Positions 55,683 through 63,810 of a stretch of 64,000 nucleotides of DNA are shown piece by piece. The notes beneath the pieces were generated by a model. The model did no database searches. It was not told the DNA's origin and was given only the letters and a program-made list of their open reading frames with translations. Numbering within the stretch: position 1 is the first letter of the stretch; every line of letters begins with the position of its first letter. The position numbers and the translations under genes were made by a program. The DNA is from Phaeobacter sp. CECT 5382 (GTDB lineage: Bacteria; Pseudomonadota; Alphaproteobacteria; Rhodobacterales; Rhodobacteraceae), in contig NZ_CYSG01000012.1 of NCBI RefSeq assembly GCF_001457775.1, forward strand, positions 62,001-126,000, written 5' to 3'.

Positions 55683-55940
55683 TCAGGTCGTCGCCGGGGT
55701 GACTTTGGCCGTGCCTTGGCCGCGGTTGGTCTGGCCGCGGTTGGTTTGCGCCTTGTTCGGTGCACTGTCTTGCGGACCGTTGCGCAGCAACAGGGCAAGA
55801 ATGGCCAGAACAGCAACCAGAGTACCTGAGGCAGAATAGAGCAGCAGCCCCTGCCAGATGTGCAGATCAAAGACGGCAAGACCGGCAGTGGCCGAAACAA
55901 GGCCCACAAAGGATCCCAGGATGATGCTTGCAAACGCCAT
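55683..55940 (-). CDS. Small membrane protein with polar repeat tail
   Basis: 85 residues from ATG 55940 after AGGGAG. Two hydrophobic helices (FASIILGSFVGLVSATAGLAVFDL and GLLLYSASGTLVAVLAILALLL), then a basic and polar tail with a tandem QTNRG-QTNRG-Q repeat encoded by a duplicated 15-base unit. Not recognised. Confidence 0.6.
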   Translation of the reverse strand: MAFASIILGSFVGLVSATAGLAVFDLHIWQGLLLYSASGTLVAVLAILALLLRNGPQDSAPNKAQTNRGQTNRGQGTAKVTPATT

Positions 55941-56229
55941 GACACAAACTCCCTCAACTCAAAACCGCAGACTAAATTTAGCGCGACGTGGCCCATTCAA
56001 TACAGCAAGTAATGATTAATATTTTGTTCAAATTAGGGAGGGCATACGGCCAAGCGGTGAAAAGCGGGGCCTTTTCGGGTGATTTGGGGAAGGTTTCATG
56101 CAGGGCGGCGGGCCGCACCTGACCTTCCCGTCGCGCCCGTGGCATGCTTCCAGCACGACGAAGGCGCATTCGCACCTCCCCAAGGTCAGACGCGGGCCTT
56201 TTATTGGTCGGCTGGTCCAGCTAACTGAC

Positions 56230-57123
56230 TTACTCTTTCAGAAGGTGTTCTTTCCATTCTCCGTAGTTCAAAGTCTTTCCTTGAACCTGCCAATCAGTCC
56301 GCCCATTGCGTGAAGTCCCGAAAAGAAAAACAGCGGCAGCACTCGGGCTGGAGAATGCAATGTCTTCTAGTAATTCAAAAGTTTGATCGCCGACCTTAGA
56401 GATTTTCCCAACGGTTAGATGTTGGTCCCTTAGATTTTTCAATCTTTCATGAAAAGATGCGGCTTCCTTGAGATCGCCTGTTGAACCAGCAAGCACAACG
56501 AACTCGCCTTCAATTTCCCTGGCAGTGGCTGAAATACCTTTCCGCTTATGCTGGATCGTAAAGGCTGGGGCTTCGGCAGAATCTGCCACGAAGTTTCCAG
56601 CTGGAGAAGATGGGACTTTTCTAAAGAAATCTACGCCGACCACTGGTAAAACCAGCTGCAGTTGCTCAAGAAATGACTCCATATCTGAAATATCGGCCTC
56701 CGGAAGCCTATCAAAATTCGGGTCAGTCTTATTTGTTACTTTGGACTTCTTGGCCTCTTTCAACAAGGTAATAAGGCGGCCTTCTAGGTATTTCACATGG
56801 GCCTTTGTAAGGTTCATATCCTTGTTTGTGACAGCGATGAAGCGTTCCCAAAAAGCTTTGTCATCATCCCTTGAATGGCTTGATAGTCGTGCGGAGATGT
56901 CATCTCCTTCACCAATGTAAACCATGGGAAGGTCCGCGTCTAAAGGCGACCCATAAAGGATGTATATACCTGTCTTCTTCAATTCGCTTCGCTTTAGTGC
57001 CGTTTCTAGGCGGGTGCGTGGAGCTGAGAGGACATGACCTGTCCAATTGACGATTTCGGCAGTTAGAATCCCTGTGGGCGTCCCTTCCGCTAAGAAAAGT
57101 CGTACAGATCGTCCTGTTGGCAT
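56230..57123 (-). CDS. GIY-YIG nuclease-like protein with C-terminal DUF4357
   Basis: 297 residues from ATG 57123 (AAAGG eight bases upstream). A GIY-YIG domain is near residues 50-100: TGIYILYGSPLDADLPMVYIGEGDDISARLSSH, with the conserved Arg after YIGEG. The C-terminal 110 residues fit DUF4357 (GEFVVLAGSTG, IAFSSPSAAAVFLFGTSRNGRTDWQ). Such proteins occur in defence-associated and mobile contexts and their role is unknown. Base composition is clearly lower in G+C than flanking genes, pointing to horizontal transfer as a single-gene cargo. Confidence 0.85.
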   Translation of the reverse strand: MPTGRSVRLFLAEGTPTGILTAEIVNWTGHVLSAPRTRLETALKRSELKKTGIYILYGSPLDADLPMVYIGEGDDISARLSSHSRDDDKAFWERFIAVTNKDMNLTKAHVKYLEGRLITLLKEAKKSKVTNKTDPNFDRLPEADISDMESFLEQLQLVLPVVGVDFFRKVPSSPAGNFVADSAEAPAFTIQHKRKGISATAREIEGEFVVLAGSTGDLKEAASFHERLKNLRDQHLTVGKISKVGDQTFELLEDIAFSSPSAAAVFLFGTSRNGRTDWQVQGKTLNYGEWKEHLLKE

Positions 57124-57146
57124 GCAAAATACCTTTCCAAGCAAAA

Positions 57147-57170
57147 AAGCCCCGCCAAGAGGCGGGGCTT
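57147..57170 (-). terminator. Intrinsic terminator of ettA
   Basis: AAGCCCCGCC-TCTT-GGCGGGGCTT on the minus strand, a perfect 10-bp stem followed by TTTTGC, directly after the ettA stop. Confidence 0.9.
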
Positions 57171-57177
57171 AGAATTT

Positions 57178-58833
57178 CTACCGCACAAACTTCTTGTGCT
57201 TCAGGCGTTTAGGCTCCAGCGCATCTGCCCCGAGGCGGCGTTCCTTGTCTTCCTCGTAGTCCTCAAAGTTACCCTCGAACCACTCCACATGGGCGTCGCC
57301 TTCAAAGGCCAGCATATGGGTGCAGATCCGGTCGAGGAAGAAACGGTCGTGAGAGATCACCACGGCGCAGCCGGCAAAATCCACTAGCGCGTCTTCGAGC
57401 GCACGCAGGGTTTCCACGTCCAGATCGTTGGTCGGTTCATCGAGCAGCAGCACGTTGCCGCCCTCTTTCAGCAGACGCGCCATGTGGACGCGGTTGCGTT
57501 CCCCACCCGACAGCAGGTTCAGCGGTTTTTGCTGATCGCCGCCCTTGAAGTTGAACGAGGAACAATAGGCGCGGGAGTTCACCTGCGCGTCGCCAAGTTC
57601 AATGATCTCGGCACCGCCAGAAATCGCTTCCCAGACGGTTTCATTGTCTTTCAGATCGTCGCGCGACTGGTCGACATAGGACAGTTTGACTGTGTCGCCA
57701 TAAGAAACGCTGCCCTCGTCGGGCTGCTCCTGGCCGGTCAACATGCGGAACAGGGTGGATTTACCCGCACCGTTGGGGCCGATCACACCGACGATACCGC
57801 CGGGCGGCAGATCAAACGACAGGTTCTCGACCAGCTGCTTGTCGCCATAGTGTTTCGAGATGCCGTCGACCTCGATCACCTTGTTGCCCAGACGCGGGCC
57901 GTTGGGGATGACGATCTGCGCGCGGGTCAGTTTTTCGCGCTCTGACTGTTCTGCCAGGTCGTTATAGGCGTTGATCCGGGCCTTCGATTTGGCTTGCCGT
58001 GCCTTGGCACCCTGACGCATCCACTCGAGTTCGCGTTCCAGCGTCTTTTGCTTGGATTTGTCCTCGCGGGCTTCCTGGCTCAGACGCTTGGCTTTTTGCT
58101 CCAGCCAGTCAGAGTAGTTGCCCTCGTTGGGGATGCCTTTGCCACGGTCGAGCTCAAGGATCCAGCTGGTGATGTCGTCCAGGAAATAGCGGTCGTGGGT
58201 GACGATCAGGATGGTGCCTTTGTAGTCGATCAGGTGCTGTTGCAGCCAGGCGATGGTTTCTGCATCCAGGTGGTTGGTTGGTTCATCCAGCAGCAGCATT
58301 TCGGGTGCTTCGAGCAGCAGTTTGCACAGGGCCACCCGGCGTTTTTCACCGCCCGAAAGATTGGCGATCTCGGCATCGTCAGGGGGGCAGCGCAGCGCCT
58401 CCATCGACACATCGATCTGGCTGTCGAGATCCCACAAGTCCTGCGCGTCGATCACGTCCTGCAGCTCGGCCATCTCGGCGGCAGTCTCATCCGAGTAGTT
58501 CATCGCCAGCTCGTTATAGCGGTCAAGGATGTCCTTTTTCGCCTTCACGCCCAGCATGACGTTTTCCCGCACGGTGAGATTTTCATCGAGCTTGGGCTCC
58601 TGCGGCAAATAGCCGACGCGCACGCCTTCGGCAGCCCAGGCCTCACCGGTGAAGTCTTTGTCGAGGCCGGCCATGATCTTCATCAGGGTGGATTTACCGG
58701 CGCCGTTGACGCCGACCACACCGATTTTCACGCCGGGCAGAAACGAGAGGTGGATGTTTTCAAAGCATTTCTTGCCACCGGGGTAGGTCTTGGAGACACC
58801 CTGCATGTGGTAGACGTATTGATTGGCGGCCAT
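57178..58833 (-). CDS. ettA: Energy-dependent translational throttle protein EttA (ABC-F)
   Basis: 551 residues, the EttA length. Two ABC domains: Walker A GVNGAGKSTLMKIMAG near residues 40-55 and GPNGAGKSTLFRMLTG near 348-363; signatures NLSGGEKRRVALC and LLSGGERNRVHMA; Walker B LLLDEPTNHLD and LLLDEPTNDLD. The arm region and the KARQAKSKARINAYNDL linker are as in EttA. It binds the ribosomal E site and gates entry to elongation according to ADP:ATP. Confidence 0.95.
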   Translation of the reverse strand: MAANQYVYHMQGVSKTYPGGKKCFENIHLSFLPGVKIGVVGVNGAGKSTLMKIMAGLDKDFTGEAWAAEGVRVGYLPQEPKLDENLTVRENVMLGVKAKKDILDRYNELAMNYSDETAAEMAELQDVIDAQDLWDLDSQIDVSMEALRCPPDDAEIANLSGGEKRRVALCKLLLEAPEMLLLDEPTNHLDAETIAWLQQHLIDYKGTILIVTHDRYFLDDITSWILELDRGKGIPNEGNYSDWLEQKAKRLSQEAREDKSKQKTLERELEWMRQGAKARQAKSKARINAYNDLAEQSEREKLTRAQIVIPNGPRLGNKVIEVDGISKHYGDKQLVENLSFDLPPGGIVGVIGPNGAGKSTLFRMLTGQEQPDEGSVSYGDTVKLSYVDQSRDDLKDNETVWEAISGGAEIIELGDAQVNSRAYCSSFNFKGGDQQKPLNLLSGGERNRVHMARLLKEGGNVLLLDEPTNDLDVETLRALEDALVDFAGCAVVISHDRFFLDRICTHMLAFEGDAHVEWFEGNFEDYEEDKERRLGADALEPKRLKHKKFVR

Positions 58834-59140
58834 GTGACTGCTCCATGATGGGGGAAATCTTGCTGGCTGGTGTGATAGCGGATGGGAGGGCGGGGGGCAA
58901 TCATGGATGCAACGCCAACATTGTGGGAGCTACCAGTGCGCGATCCATGCGGCGTAACGCCTCCATTTTTCGGACATCGTCCCGGCACATGTCCAATGGG
59001 TGTGCAGGCCTTAGGCTGCGGCGTGCCCATTCCACATGCGTAAAAGCCCATCGAAAAAAGGCCTGTTTGTAGATAGGTATCCCAGTGCTCTACCAGGTTG
59101 ACAGGGCAAGATATTTGGCTGATACAGCCGAAAGAAGAGC
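58834..59140. other. Gene-free spacer between ettA and the tRNA region
   Basis: No gene seen. Its right end holds a strong promoter, TTGACA (59098-59103), 17-base spacer, GATACA (59121-59126), whose start point falls a few bases before the tRNA-like remnant. Confidence 0.5.
59098..59126 (+). promoter_or_regulatory. Probable promoter of the tRNA locus
   Basis: Consensus TTGACA with a 17-base spacer to GATACA; directs transcription into the tRNA-like remnant at 59141 and on to tRNA-Arg. Confidence 0.55.
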
Positions 59141-59205
59141 GGGCCGTTAGCTCAGCTGGATTAGAGCAGGGAACTTCTAATCGGATGGTCAAGTCCAGAT
59201 TTTGC
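59141..59205 (+). pseudogene. Truncated tRNA-like sequence (anticodon loop CTTCTAA)
   Basis: GGGCCGT-TA-GCTC-AGCTGGATTA-GAGC-A-GGGAA-CTTCTAA reads as acceptor strand, D-arm and anticodon loop of a tRNA with TCT anticodon. The 3' side of the anticodon stem (TCGGA) does not pair with GGGAA, and the T-arm and 3' acceptor are missing: TGGTC runs straight into AAGTCC. It has lost the ability to fold and is a remnant. Confidence 0.65.
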
Positions 59206-59269
59206 TTTGAATTAAAGGTGATTAGCAAGTAGTAGATTATCGCGGACTGTTTTACAGACTGCTTTCAGC

Positions 59270-59346
59270 GGCTCCGTAGCTCAACTGGATAGAGCAAGGA
59301 CCTTCTAAGTCCGAGGTTGAGGGTTCAAGTCCTTCCGGGGCCGCCA
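59270..59346 (+). tRNA. tRNA-Arg (anticodon TCT), CCA encoded
   Basis: Full cloverleaf: acceptor GGCTCCG / CGGGGCC (one T-G pair), D-arm GCTC ... GAGC, anticodon stem AGGAC / GTCC(G) around loop CTTCTAA, T-arm GAGGG-TTCAAGT-CCTTC, discriminator G and encoded CCA ending at 59346. Reads AGA and AGG codons. Confidence 0.93.
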
Positions 59347-60127
59347 AAATCTAAGCTTGTTGGGATATTAGCGTTTCATCGCGCAATGTCAAAACCCCAT
59401 GTGCACGACCTCTCAATGAGAAGCGTTGTATGGAGCAACTACCTGATCAATACGAGGAGCTCCACGCGCTCCGTGACAGTATCGAAGGCACAAACTGAAA
59501 AATCAGTGAGTCGCGTGGAGTTATCAATAGCCTCGCAGACTTTTTCCAGGTTTGCAGATGTTGATTGCAAATCGCAGCGACCGTCAGGTTGCAGCCCTTC
59601 CTGGACGTTCATTCCGCCTGGCGCGACAGGTTCGCTGCAGATGCGAACTACTAATGCGGTTTTCCCGAAAGCGGACGCACAGTGTACCATGGTAGCATCA
59701 AGTGATGCTGCAGACTGCTTAGATGTCGGCTTTACGGGGTGGCTTCAACGGGTCGCTGCAACACGTTAATCTTTTTGAAGAGATGGAGTGTAAGTCATGC
59801 GCTATCGGAAGCGGATATTTTCACAGATAAACAAAAGTCGGGTATTCGCCTCTCGAAGGAACCACATGAGCAACCGCCTTATCGTTGCGCAAGGCGCATG
59901 GGAAGACGTCCCGGATTGGATCGCGAGAGGTTGGCGACATTGAAAGTCAGAGCCTCTGTACACCGCCCAAAGGCAAGGACGGCCCGACCCACATATTGCT
60001 AGGCGGCGCTTGCAAGATGTCCGCAGTTGAGGGGGGGTGGTCTTGCACCTCGGAGTGTGGGTGGTCGTTTCAGGTTTCGCTGGCCGTTTTTTTCAAGAAG
60101 GCACAAATAAACTGATGAAAGCGACCA
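59347..60127. other. Gene-poor 780-base stretch downstream of tRNA-Arg
   Basis: Lower G+C than average. Several open frames of 80-150 codons exist on both strands (for example 59439-59690 minus, 83 codons) but none has a ribosome-binding site or a recognisable domain. Position directly after a tRNA, with a broken tRNA on the other side, suggests debris of an integration event; no integrase or direct-repeat pair was found. Confidence 0.45.
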
Positions 60128-61465
60128 TCAATCTTTTTCAGCGGTCCCCGGTAGTTGAAACACCGCCTCGAATCCCTCCGTCCCGCCCGGTAGCGGCGAG
60201 TGCAGCACCAATGTCGCTTGCGCGCCATCGGCAATTGCTTGCACAATGGACAAGCCCAGTCCGCTGCCTTTACCGCTCGTCTGCCCGCGCTCAAAACGCG
60301 CGGTTAATCGGGCCAGTATTTCGGGTGAGACTGAAGGACCATCGTTGATCACGTGGAAGGTGCCATTACTGTTCAGGCGCACCTTAATTGCGGTGTCGCT
60401 GCCGCCATGACGCAGGGCATTTTCGACTAAGTTTCGGACGACGATGGCGAACGCATCAGGATCAAGGTCCGACAGTACCGGTTTGGCTGGGGTTTCAATT
60501 TCAATACGGCCTGGTCCTGCGGCTCGGTTCAATTCAGTGAGCGCCATTCTTAGTATGGGGCGCAGATCTGAGCTGTTGTCGAGCCGCAAGCGTCCGCCTT
60601 CAGCGCGCGCCAATTGCATGAGCTTCTCTGACAACCGGGTCAGTCGTCTGAGCGACACTTCGATGTCGGCAGCCCTTTGGCCGACATTGGCATCAGATGT
60701 TTCACTCATCAATCGTTGGGTCTGTGCCAGCGCTGCGGCAACCGGAGTGCGCAATTCATGCGCGGCGTTTGCGGTAAAGCTTCGTTCGGCTTCAAGCGTG
60801 CGACTCAGCCGATCCAGAACGTTATTCACGGCTTTAGCCATTGGCTTGATTTCCTCTGGAAGGTTATCATCGCCAACCGCCGAAAGATCGCGAGCGCCTC
60901 GCCTGGCCAAAGCATGGCTAAAGCGTCGTACCGACCGCAGACTGAGCCGGACAATCAATAACACGCCGATCAAGCCAAGCGGAATGACCACAGACAACGG
61001 CAAGATTAACCCAATTGTAACTTCGCGCGCGACATCGGCACGATGGCTCAGCGGCTCAGCGACTGCAATAGTGATCGAACCTTGCAGCGCGGCATCATAA
61101 TAGAGCCTGTGGGTCGCAGTTTGGCGGAATCCCAACCCCTCAAACGCGGGAAAATTCGCATCCTCAGCGGCATGCGATCGCAGCAGGACATGACCCTGAT
61201 CATCGCGCACAATATAGGTGAAGAACTCTTCGTGCTCGTGCAGTGTGGAGATGCGCTGGCTGACTCCCCCCTCGCGATTGATCGTATCGAGAACCGCCAG
61301 AGGCAGGATTCGTTGTGCGGTTTCCTCCAATGTGGAATCAAATACTTCGCCCATCTCGGCTCTGAGAAGTGTGCTCGTAGCCCAAGCCGTGACCAGCCAT
61401 AACAGCGTCAGCGACAACCCCAGTGCGAGGGCCAGTCGGCCTTGTAGAGAGCTGGGCATTTTCAT
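60128..61465 (-). CDS. Sensor histidine kinase (OmpR-class partner)
   Basis: 445 residues. Two membrane helices (about 11-33 and 150-173) enclose a periplasmic sensor of about 115 residues; a HAMP linker follows; the phospho-acceptor is His236 in SFTANAAHELRTPVAAALAQ; N-box VVRNLVENALRHGG and G-box GKGSGLGLSIVQAIADGA complete the kinase. It overlaps its response-regulator gene by four bases. The pair is divergent from a PepSY gene and a ruined cytochrome b561 gene, so regulation of that small operon is a plausible original role. Confidence 0.92.
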   Translation of the reverse strand: MKMPSSLQGRLALALGLSLTLLWLVTAWATSTLLRAEMGEVFDSTLEETAQRILPLAVLDTINREGGVSQRISTLHEHEEFFTYIVRDDQGHVLLRSHAAEDANFPAFEGLGFRQTATHRLYYDAALQGSITIAVAEPLSHRADVAREVTIGLILPLSVVIPLGLIGVLLIVRLSLRSVRRFSHALARRGARDLSAVGDDNLPEEIKPMAKAVNNVLDRLSRTLEAERSFTANAAHELRTPVAAALAQTQRLMSETSDANVGQRAADIEVSLRRLTRLSEKLMQLARAEGGRLRLDNSSDLRPILRMALTELNRAAGPGRIEIETPAKPVLSDLDPDAFAIVVRNLVENALRHGGSDTAIKVRLNSNGTFHVINDGPSVSPEILARLTARFERGQTSGKGSGLGLSIVQAIADGAQATLVLHSPLPGGTEGFEAVFQLPGTAEKD

Positions 61466-62121
61466 GCCGCACCCAGCCGGTAGCCTAAACCGCGTACTGT
61501 CTCGATCCGTTCATGCCCCAGTTTTTTGCGCAAACGACTAACGTGGACTTCAATCGTGTTGCTCTCGATTTCCGATCCAAAGGAATAGAGACGCTCCTCT
61601 AGCTGGGTTTTGGACAATAGCTGCCCGGGCCGTTGTACAAAGGCCTCAAACAGCACCCATTCCCGGGCGGTTAGCGGCACCAACTTGCCAGCGCGGTGAA
61701 CCGAACGCGCGGCAAGATCCACCTCCAAATCGGCCAAAGTGACCAGCGGGTTGGGATTGCCTGAATACCGCCTGGCAACTGCACCGACCCGGGCTGAAAG
61801 CTCGGCCAGATCAAAGGGTTTAACCATATAATCATCAGCCCCGGCGTTCAGTCCTTCGATCCGGTCGCTGATCTGATCCAGAGCCGTCAAGATGATCACA
61901 GGTGTTACATCCCCCTGCTTTCTAAGACGGCGTAAAAATGGCTGCCCCCGACCATCGGGCAGCATCAGGTCGAGCAGAATTAAATCATAGGCGGCAACCG
62001 CCAAAAATTCGCTTGCTGCGTCCAGTCGTGTCGCCCAGTCAACGGAGTAGCCATCAGCGACGATCTGATCACGTACCGCAGCCCCAAGCACTGTGTCATC
62101 CTCGATCAACAATACGCGCAT
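61462..62121 (-). CDS. OmpR-family response regulator
   Basis: 219 residues. Receiver domain with acidic pair at residues 8-9 (EDD), phospho-acceptor Asp51 (LILLDLMLPDG), Thr in ILTALDQ and Lys in YMVKPFDL; C-terminal winged helix with LTAREWVLFEAFVQRPGQLLSKTQLEERLYS and VHVSRLRKKLGHERIETVRGLGYRL. Co-translated with the kinase. 145 bases separate it from the PepSY gene. Confidence 0.94.
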   Translation of the reverse strand: MRVLLIEDDTVLGAAVRDQIVADGYSVDWATRLDAASEFLAVAAYDLILLDLMLPDGRGQPFLRRLRKQGDVTPVIILTALDQISDRIEGLNAGADDYMVKPFDLAELSARVGAVARRYSGNPNPLVTLADLEVDLAARSVHRAGKLVPLTAREWVLFEAFVQRPGQLLSKTQLEERLYSFGSEIESNTIEVHVSRLRKKLGHERIETVRGLGYRLGAA

Positions 62122-62266
62122 ATCTGTTTAGCCCCGTTTCATCTGTTGTCCTTTTATCACCGAAAAGGCTGATGTGCACCTTAAGCACAAAGCCAATGCA
62201 CTTCAGGTTGGCGTCAGGTCGATGGGCGACAAAGCCTGAGAGAAACCAGTTTCAGGAAATGAAACA

Positions 62267-62656
62267 ATGAAGACGTATTTGAACATGGCAACCCTACTTG
62301 CAGGCCTTGTCGCGGCTGGCGCAGCACTGGCTGATGGCGATGAGTGCCACGTCCCCATGAGCCAATGGCAACCCCGTGAGGCGCTGCTGGCAATGGTCGC
62401 AGACCAAGGCTGGACTGTCCGCCGGATCAGGACGGAGGATGGTTGCTATAAAATCAAAGGTCGCGATACTGAAGGCCGCGAAATAGAGGTCAAGGTCGAC
62501 CCTGCCACGCTGGCCATGGTTGATTTTGAATTCGATGATAATGATGATGACGACGATCGTGGCCGTGGCCGTGGCAATTCCGTCGTCCCGACCGAGGCCC
62601 TGGCACCGCCTGCCAATGAGCTATTTGTCCCCAGTAGATCGCCCGTAGTTGAATAA
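62267..62656 (+). CDS. Exported PepSY-domain protein
   Basis: 129 residues. A signal peptide (MKTYLNMATLLAGLVAAGAALA), then a PepSY-type domain (MSQWQPREALLAMVADQGWTVRRIRTEDGCYKIKGRDTEGREIEVKVDPATLAMV in parts), a short acid run (DDNDDDDD) and RGRGRG. Periplasmic PepSY proteins of this type are commonly encoded with cytochrome b561 and a two-component system and may modulate redox or metal sensing. The stop shares its last base with the ATG of the cytochrome remnant. Confidence 0.82.
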   Translation: MKTYLNMATLLAGLVAAGAALADGDECHVPMSQWQPREALLAMVADQGWTVRRIRTEDGCYKIKGRDTEGREIEVKVDPATLAMVDFEFDDNDDDDDRGRGRGNSVVPTEALAPPANELFVPSRSPVVE

Positions 62657-63140
62657 TGGTCCGCGTCTGGGATCCGCTGGTGCGTATATTTCATTGGCCG
62701 CTGGTTCTGGTCTTTGCGATTGCCCGGCCAAGCCAGACGCGTGGGCTCAACCATGCGCCAACCAGTAAAGGCTGTCTCTGACAGGGTTTCAAAGATCGCC
62801 ACGATCATCGCCGCCCCTGCAGGATTGTGGCCTGCATATCGCGTCTCGCGGCCCTGGAGAACGGTGCACAGATAGAGTTTCACCGCGCCCGGTCCAAACA
62901 GGAATCGCGAAAACCTGCCCTAACGGGAACCAATCAGCCCCCAGATCAATCGCAGGCCAATCAGGCCAACGGCGGCATAGCCAGTCCAGATGTGCCAGCT
63001 TCCGCATTCATCAGCGGTATCAGCCGGACATACCACAGATCGTTGCCCCAAGCGCGGCCGGGTCTTTTACTTTCCGCCAGAACCTTACAGCAGGCTGAAG
63101 CAAGTTTTTGCTTCCCGTCAGGAAGGCTTCAGACGGCGAG
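62656..63140 (+). pseudogene. Cytochrome b561 gene broken by an internal inversion
   Basis: ATG 62656 opens MVRVWDPLVRIFHWPLVLVFAIA, a standard cytochrome b561 N-terminus with the haem-ligand His, then the frame leaves homology and stops at 62781. The next part of the same protein is on the minus strand between about 63025 and 62726 (TADECGSWHIWTGYAAVGLIGLRLIWGLIGSR-stop-GRFSRFLFGPGAVKLYL and ETRYAGHNPAGAAMIVAIFE, TGWRMVEPTRLAWP), and the plus strand resumes with PDIPQIVAPSAAG at 63024. Breakpoints carry CCGGC (62724-62728) and GCCGG (63023-63027), a short inverted repeat. There are also a stop codon and a frameshift inside, and the C-terminus is lost. Confidence 0.8.
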
Positions 63141-63213
63141 GACATATAGAGTTCGAAGCGACCCACACTGGGGCTTCCACCGATGAAAACGCAACTTGGA
63201 AAGAGAACGTGAG

Positions 63214-63786
63214 ATGAAATATTTCAAGCTTATCGAGCCCAACATCGATCCTGCGCCCTACTTGCAGGAAATCTCTGGTGTGGAGGACGCCTGGTCTGTC
63301 TCGACGGGTCGGCAAGACAAGATCAAGGTTCAGCGCGAAGCGCTCGCGATACCGTTGCGTGGATTGCGTAAATCCGCGATTGGTGATCGCAAACGCCGCG
63401 ATGTGCATGAAAGCCGCTGGACCTCAGGGTCGTTGAAATACCCGACGGCCCGCAAGTTTCTTGAAGCGTTTGCAGCCAGTCAAAACTCCATTCTGGGACG
63501 CGCCAAGATTGTTTGTCTGCCGGCAGGGAAGCGGGTCTACCCCCATATCGATAATGGCGAGTATTACCGCGTCCGTGACCGCTATCACTTTGTCCTGCGT
63601 TCGACCTCGGGTTCCTGGATGAAAACCGGCGATGAGGAAGTGCGCATGAAAGAAGGCGAACTTTGGTGGTTCGACAACAACGTGATGCACGAAGCCAGCA
63701 ATGATGGCGACGAAGACCGCATTCATATGATTTTCGACATGCTCCCCGAAACATTGGCGGATCAGGTCTTTTCGAACGCGAGTTAG
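63214..63786 (+). CDS. Aspartyl/asparaginyl beta-hydroxylase-domain protein
   Basis: 190 residues from ATG 63214 (a frame from 63196 adds six residues). Fe(II)/2OG oxygenase motifs: KRVYPHIDNGEYYRVRDRYHFVLRS, with HxD and the second His-bearing strand, and GELWWFDNNVMHEASNDGDEDRIHMIFDM with the distal His and the 2OG-binding Arg. The substrate is unknown; relatives hydroxylate Asp/Asn or small molecules such as proline-rich or lipid substrates. It is followed 24 bases later by the partial hydrolase gene and may form an operon with it. Confidence 0.82.
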   Translation: MKYFKLIEPNIDPAPYLQEISGVEDAWSVSTGRQDKIKVQREALAIPLRGLRKSAIGDRKRRDVHESRWTSGSLKYPTARKFLEAFAASQNSILGRAKIVCLPAGKRVYPHIDNGEYYRVRDRYHFVLRSTSGSWMKTGDEEVRMKEGELWWFDNNVMHEASNDGDEDRIHMIFDMLPETLADQVFSNAS

Positions 63787-63810
63787 TCATCGGATTGGGG
63801 AGAGACGAAA

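Noticed and set aside
59317-59769. 150-codon plus-strand frame starting in tRNA-Arg
   Set aside because: It begins inside the tRNA, has no ribosome-binding site and reads as random composition.
56000-60127. Prophage or transposon remnant around the GIY-YIG gene and tRNA
   Set aside because: No integrase, transposase, terminal repeats or phage genes were found; only composition and the tRNA scar hint at transfer.
62446-62883. 145-codon minus-strand frame across PepSY and the cytochrome remnant
   Set aside because: It is part of the inverted cytochrome segment joined to antisense PepSY sequence, not an independent gene.
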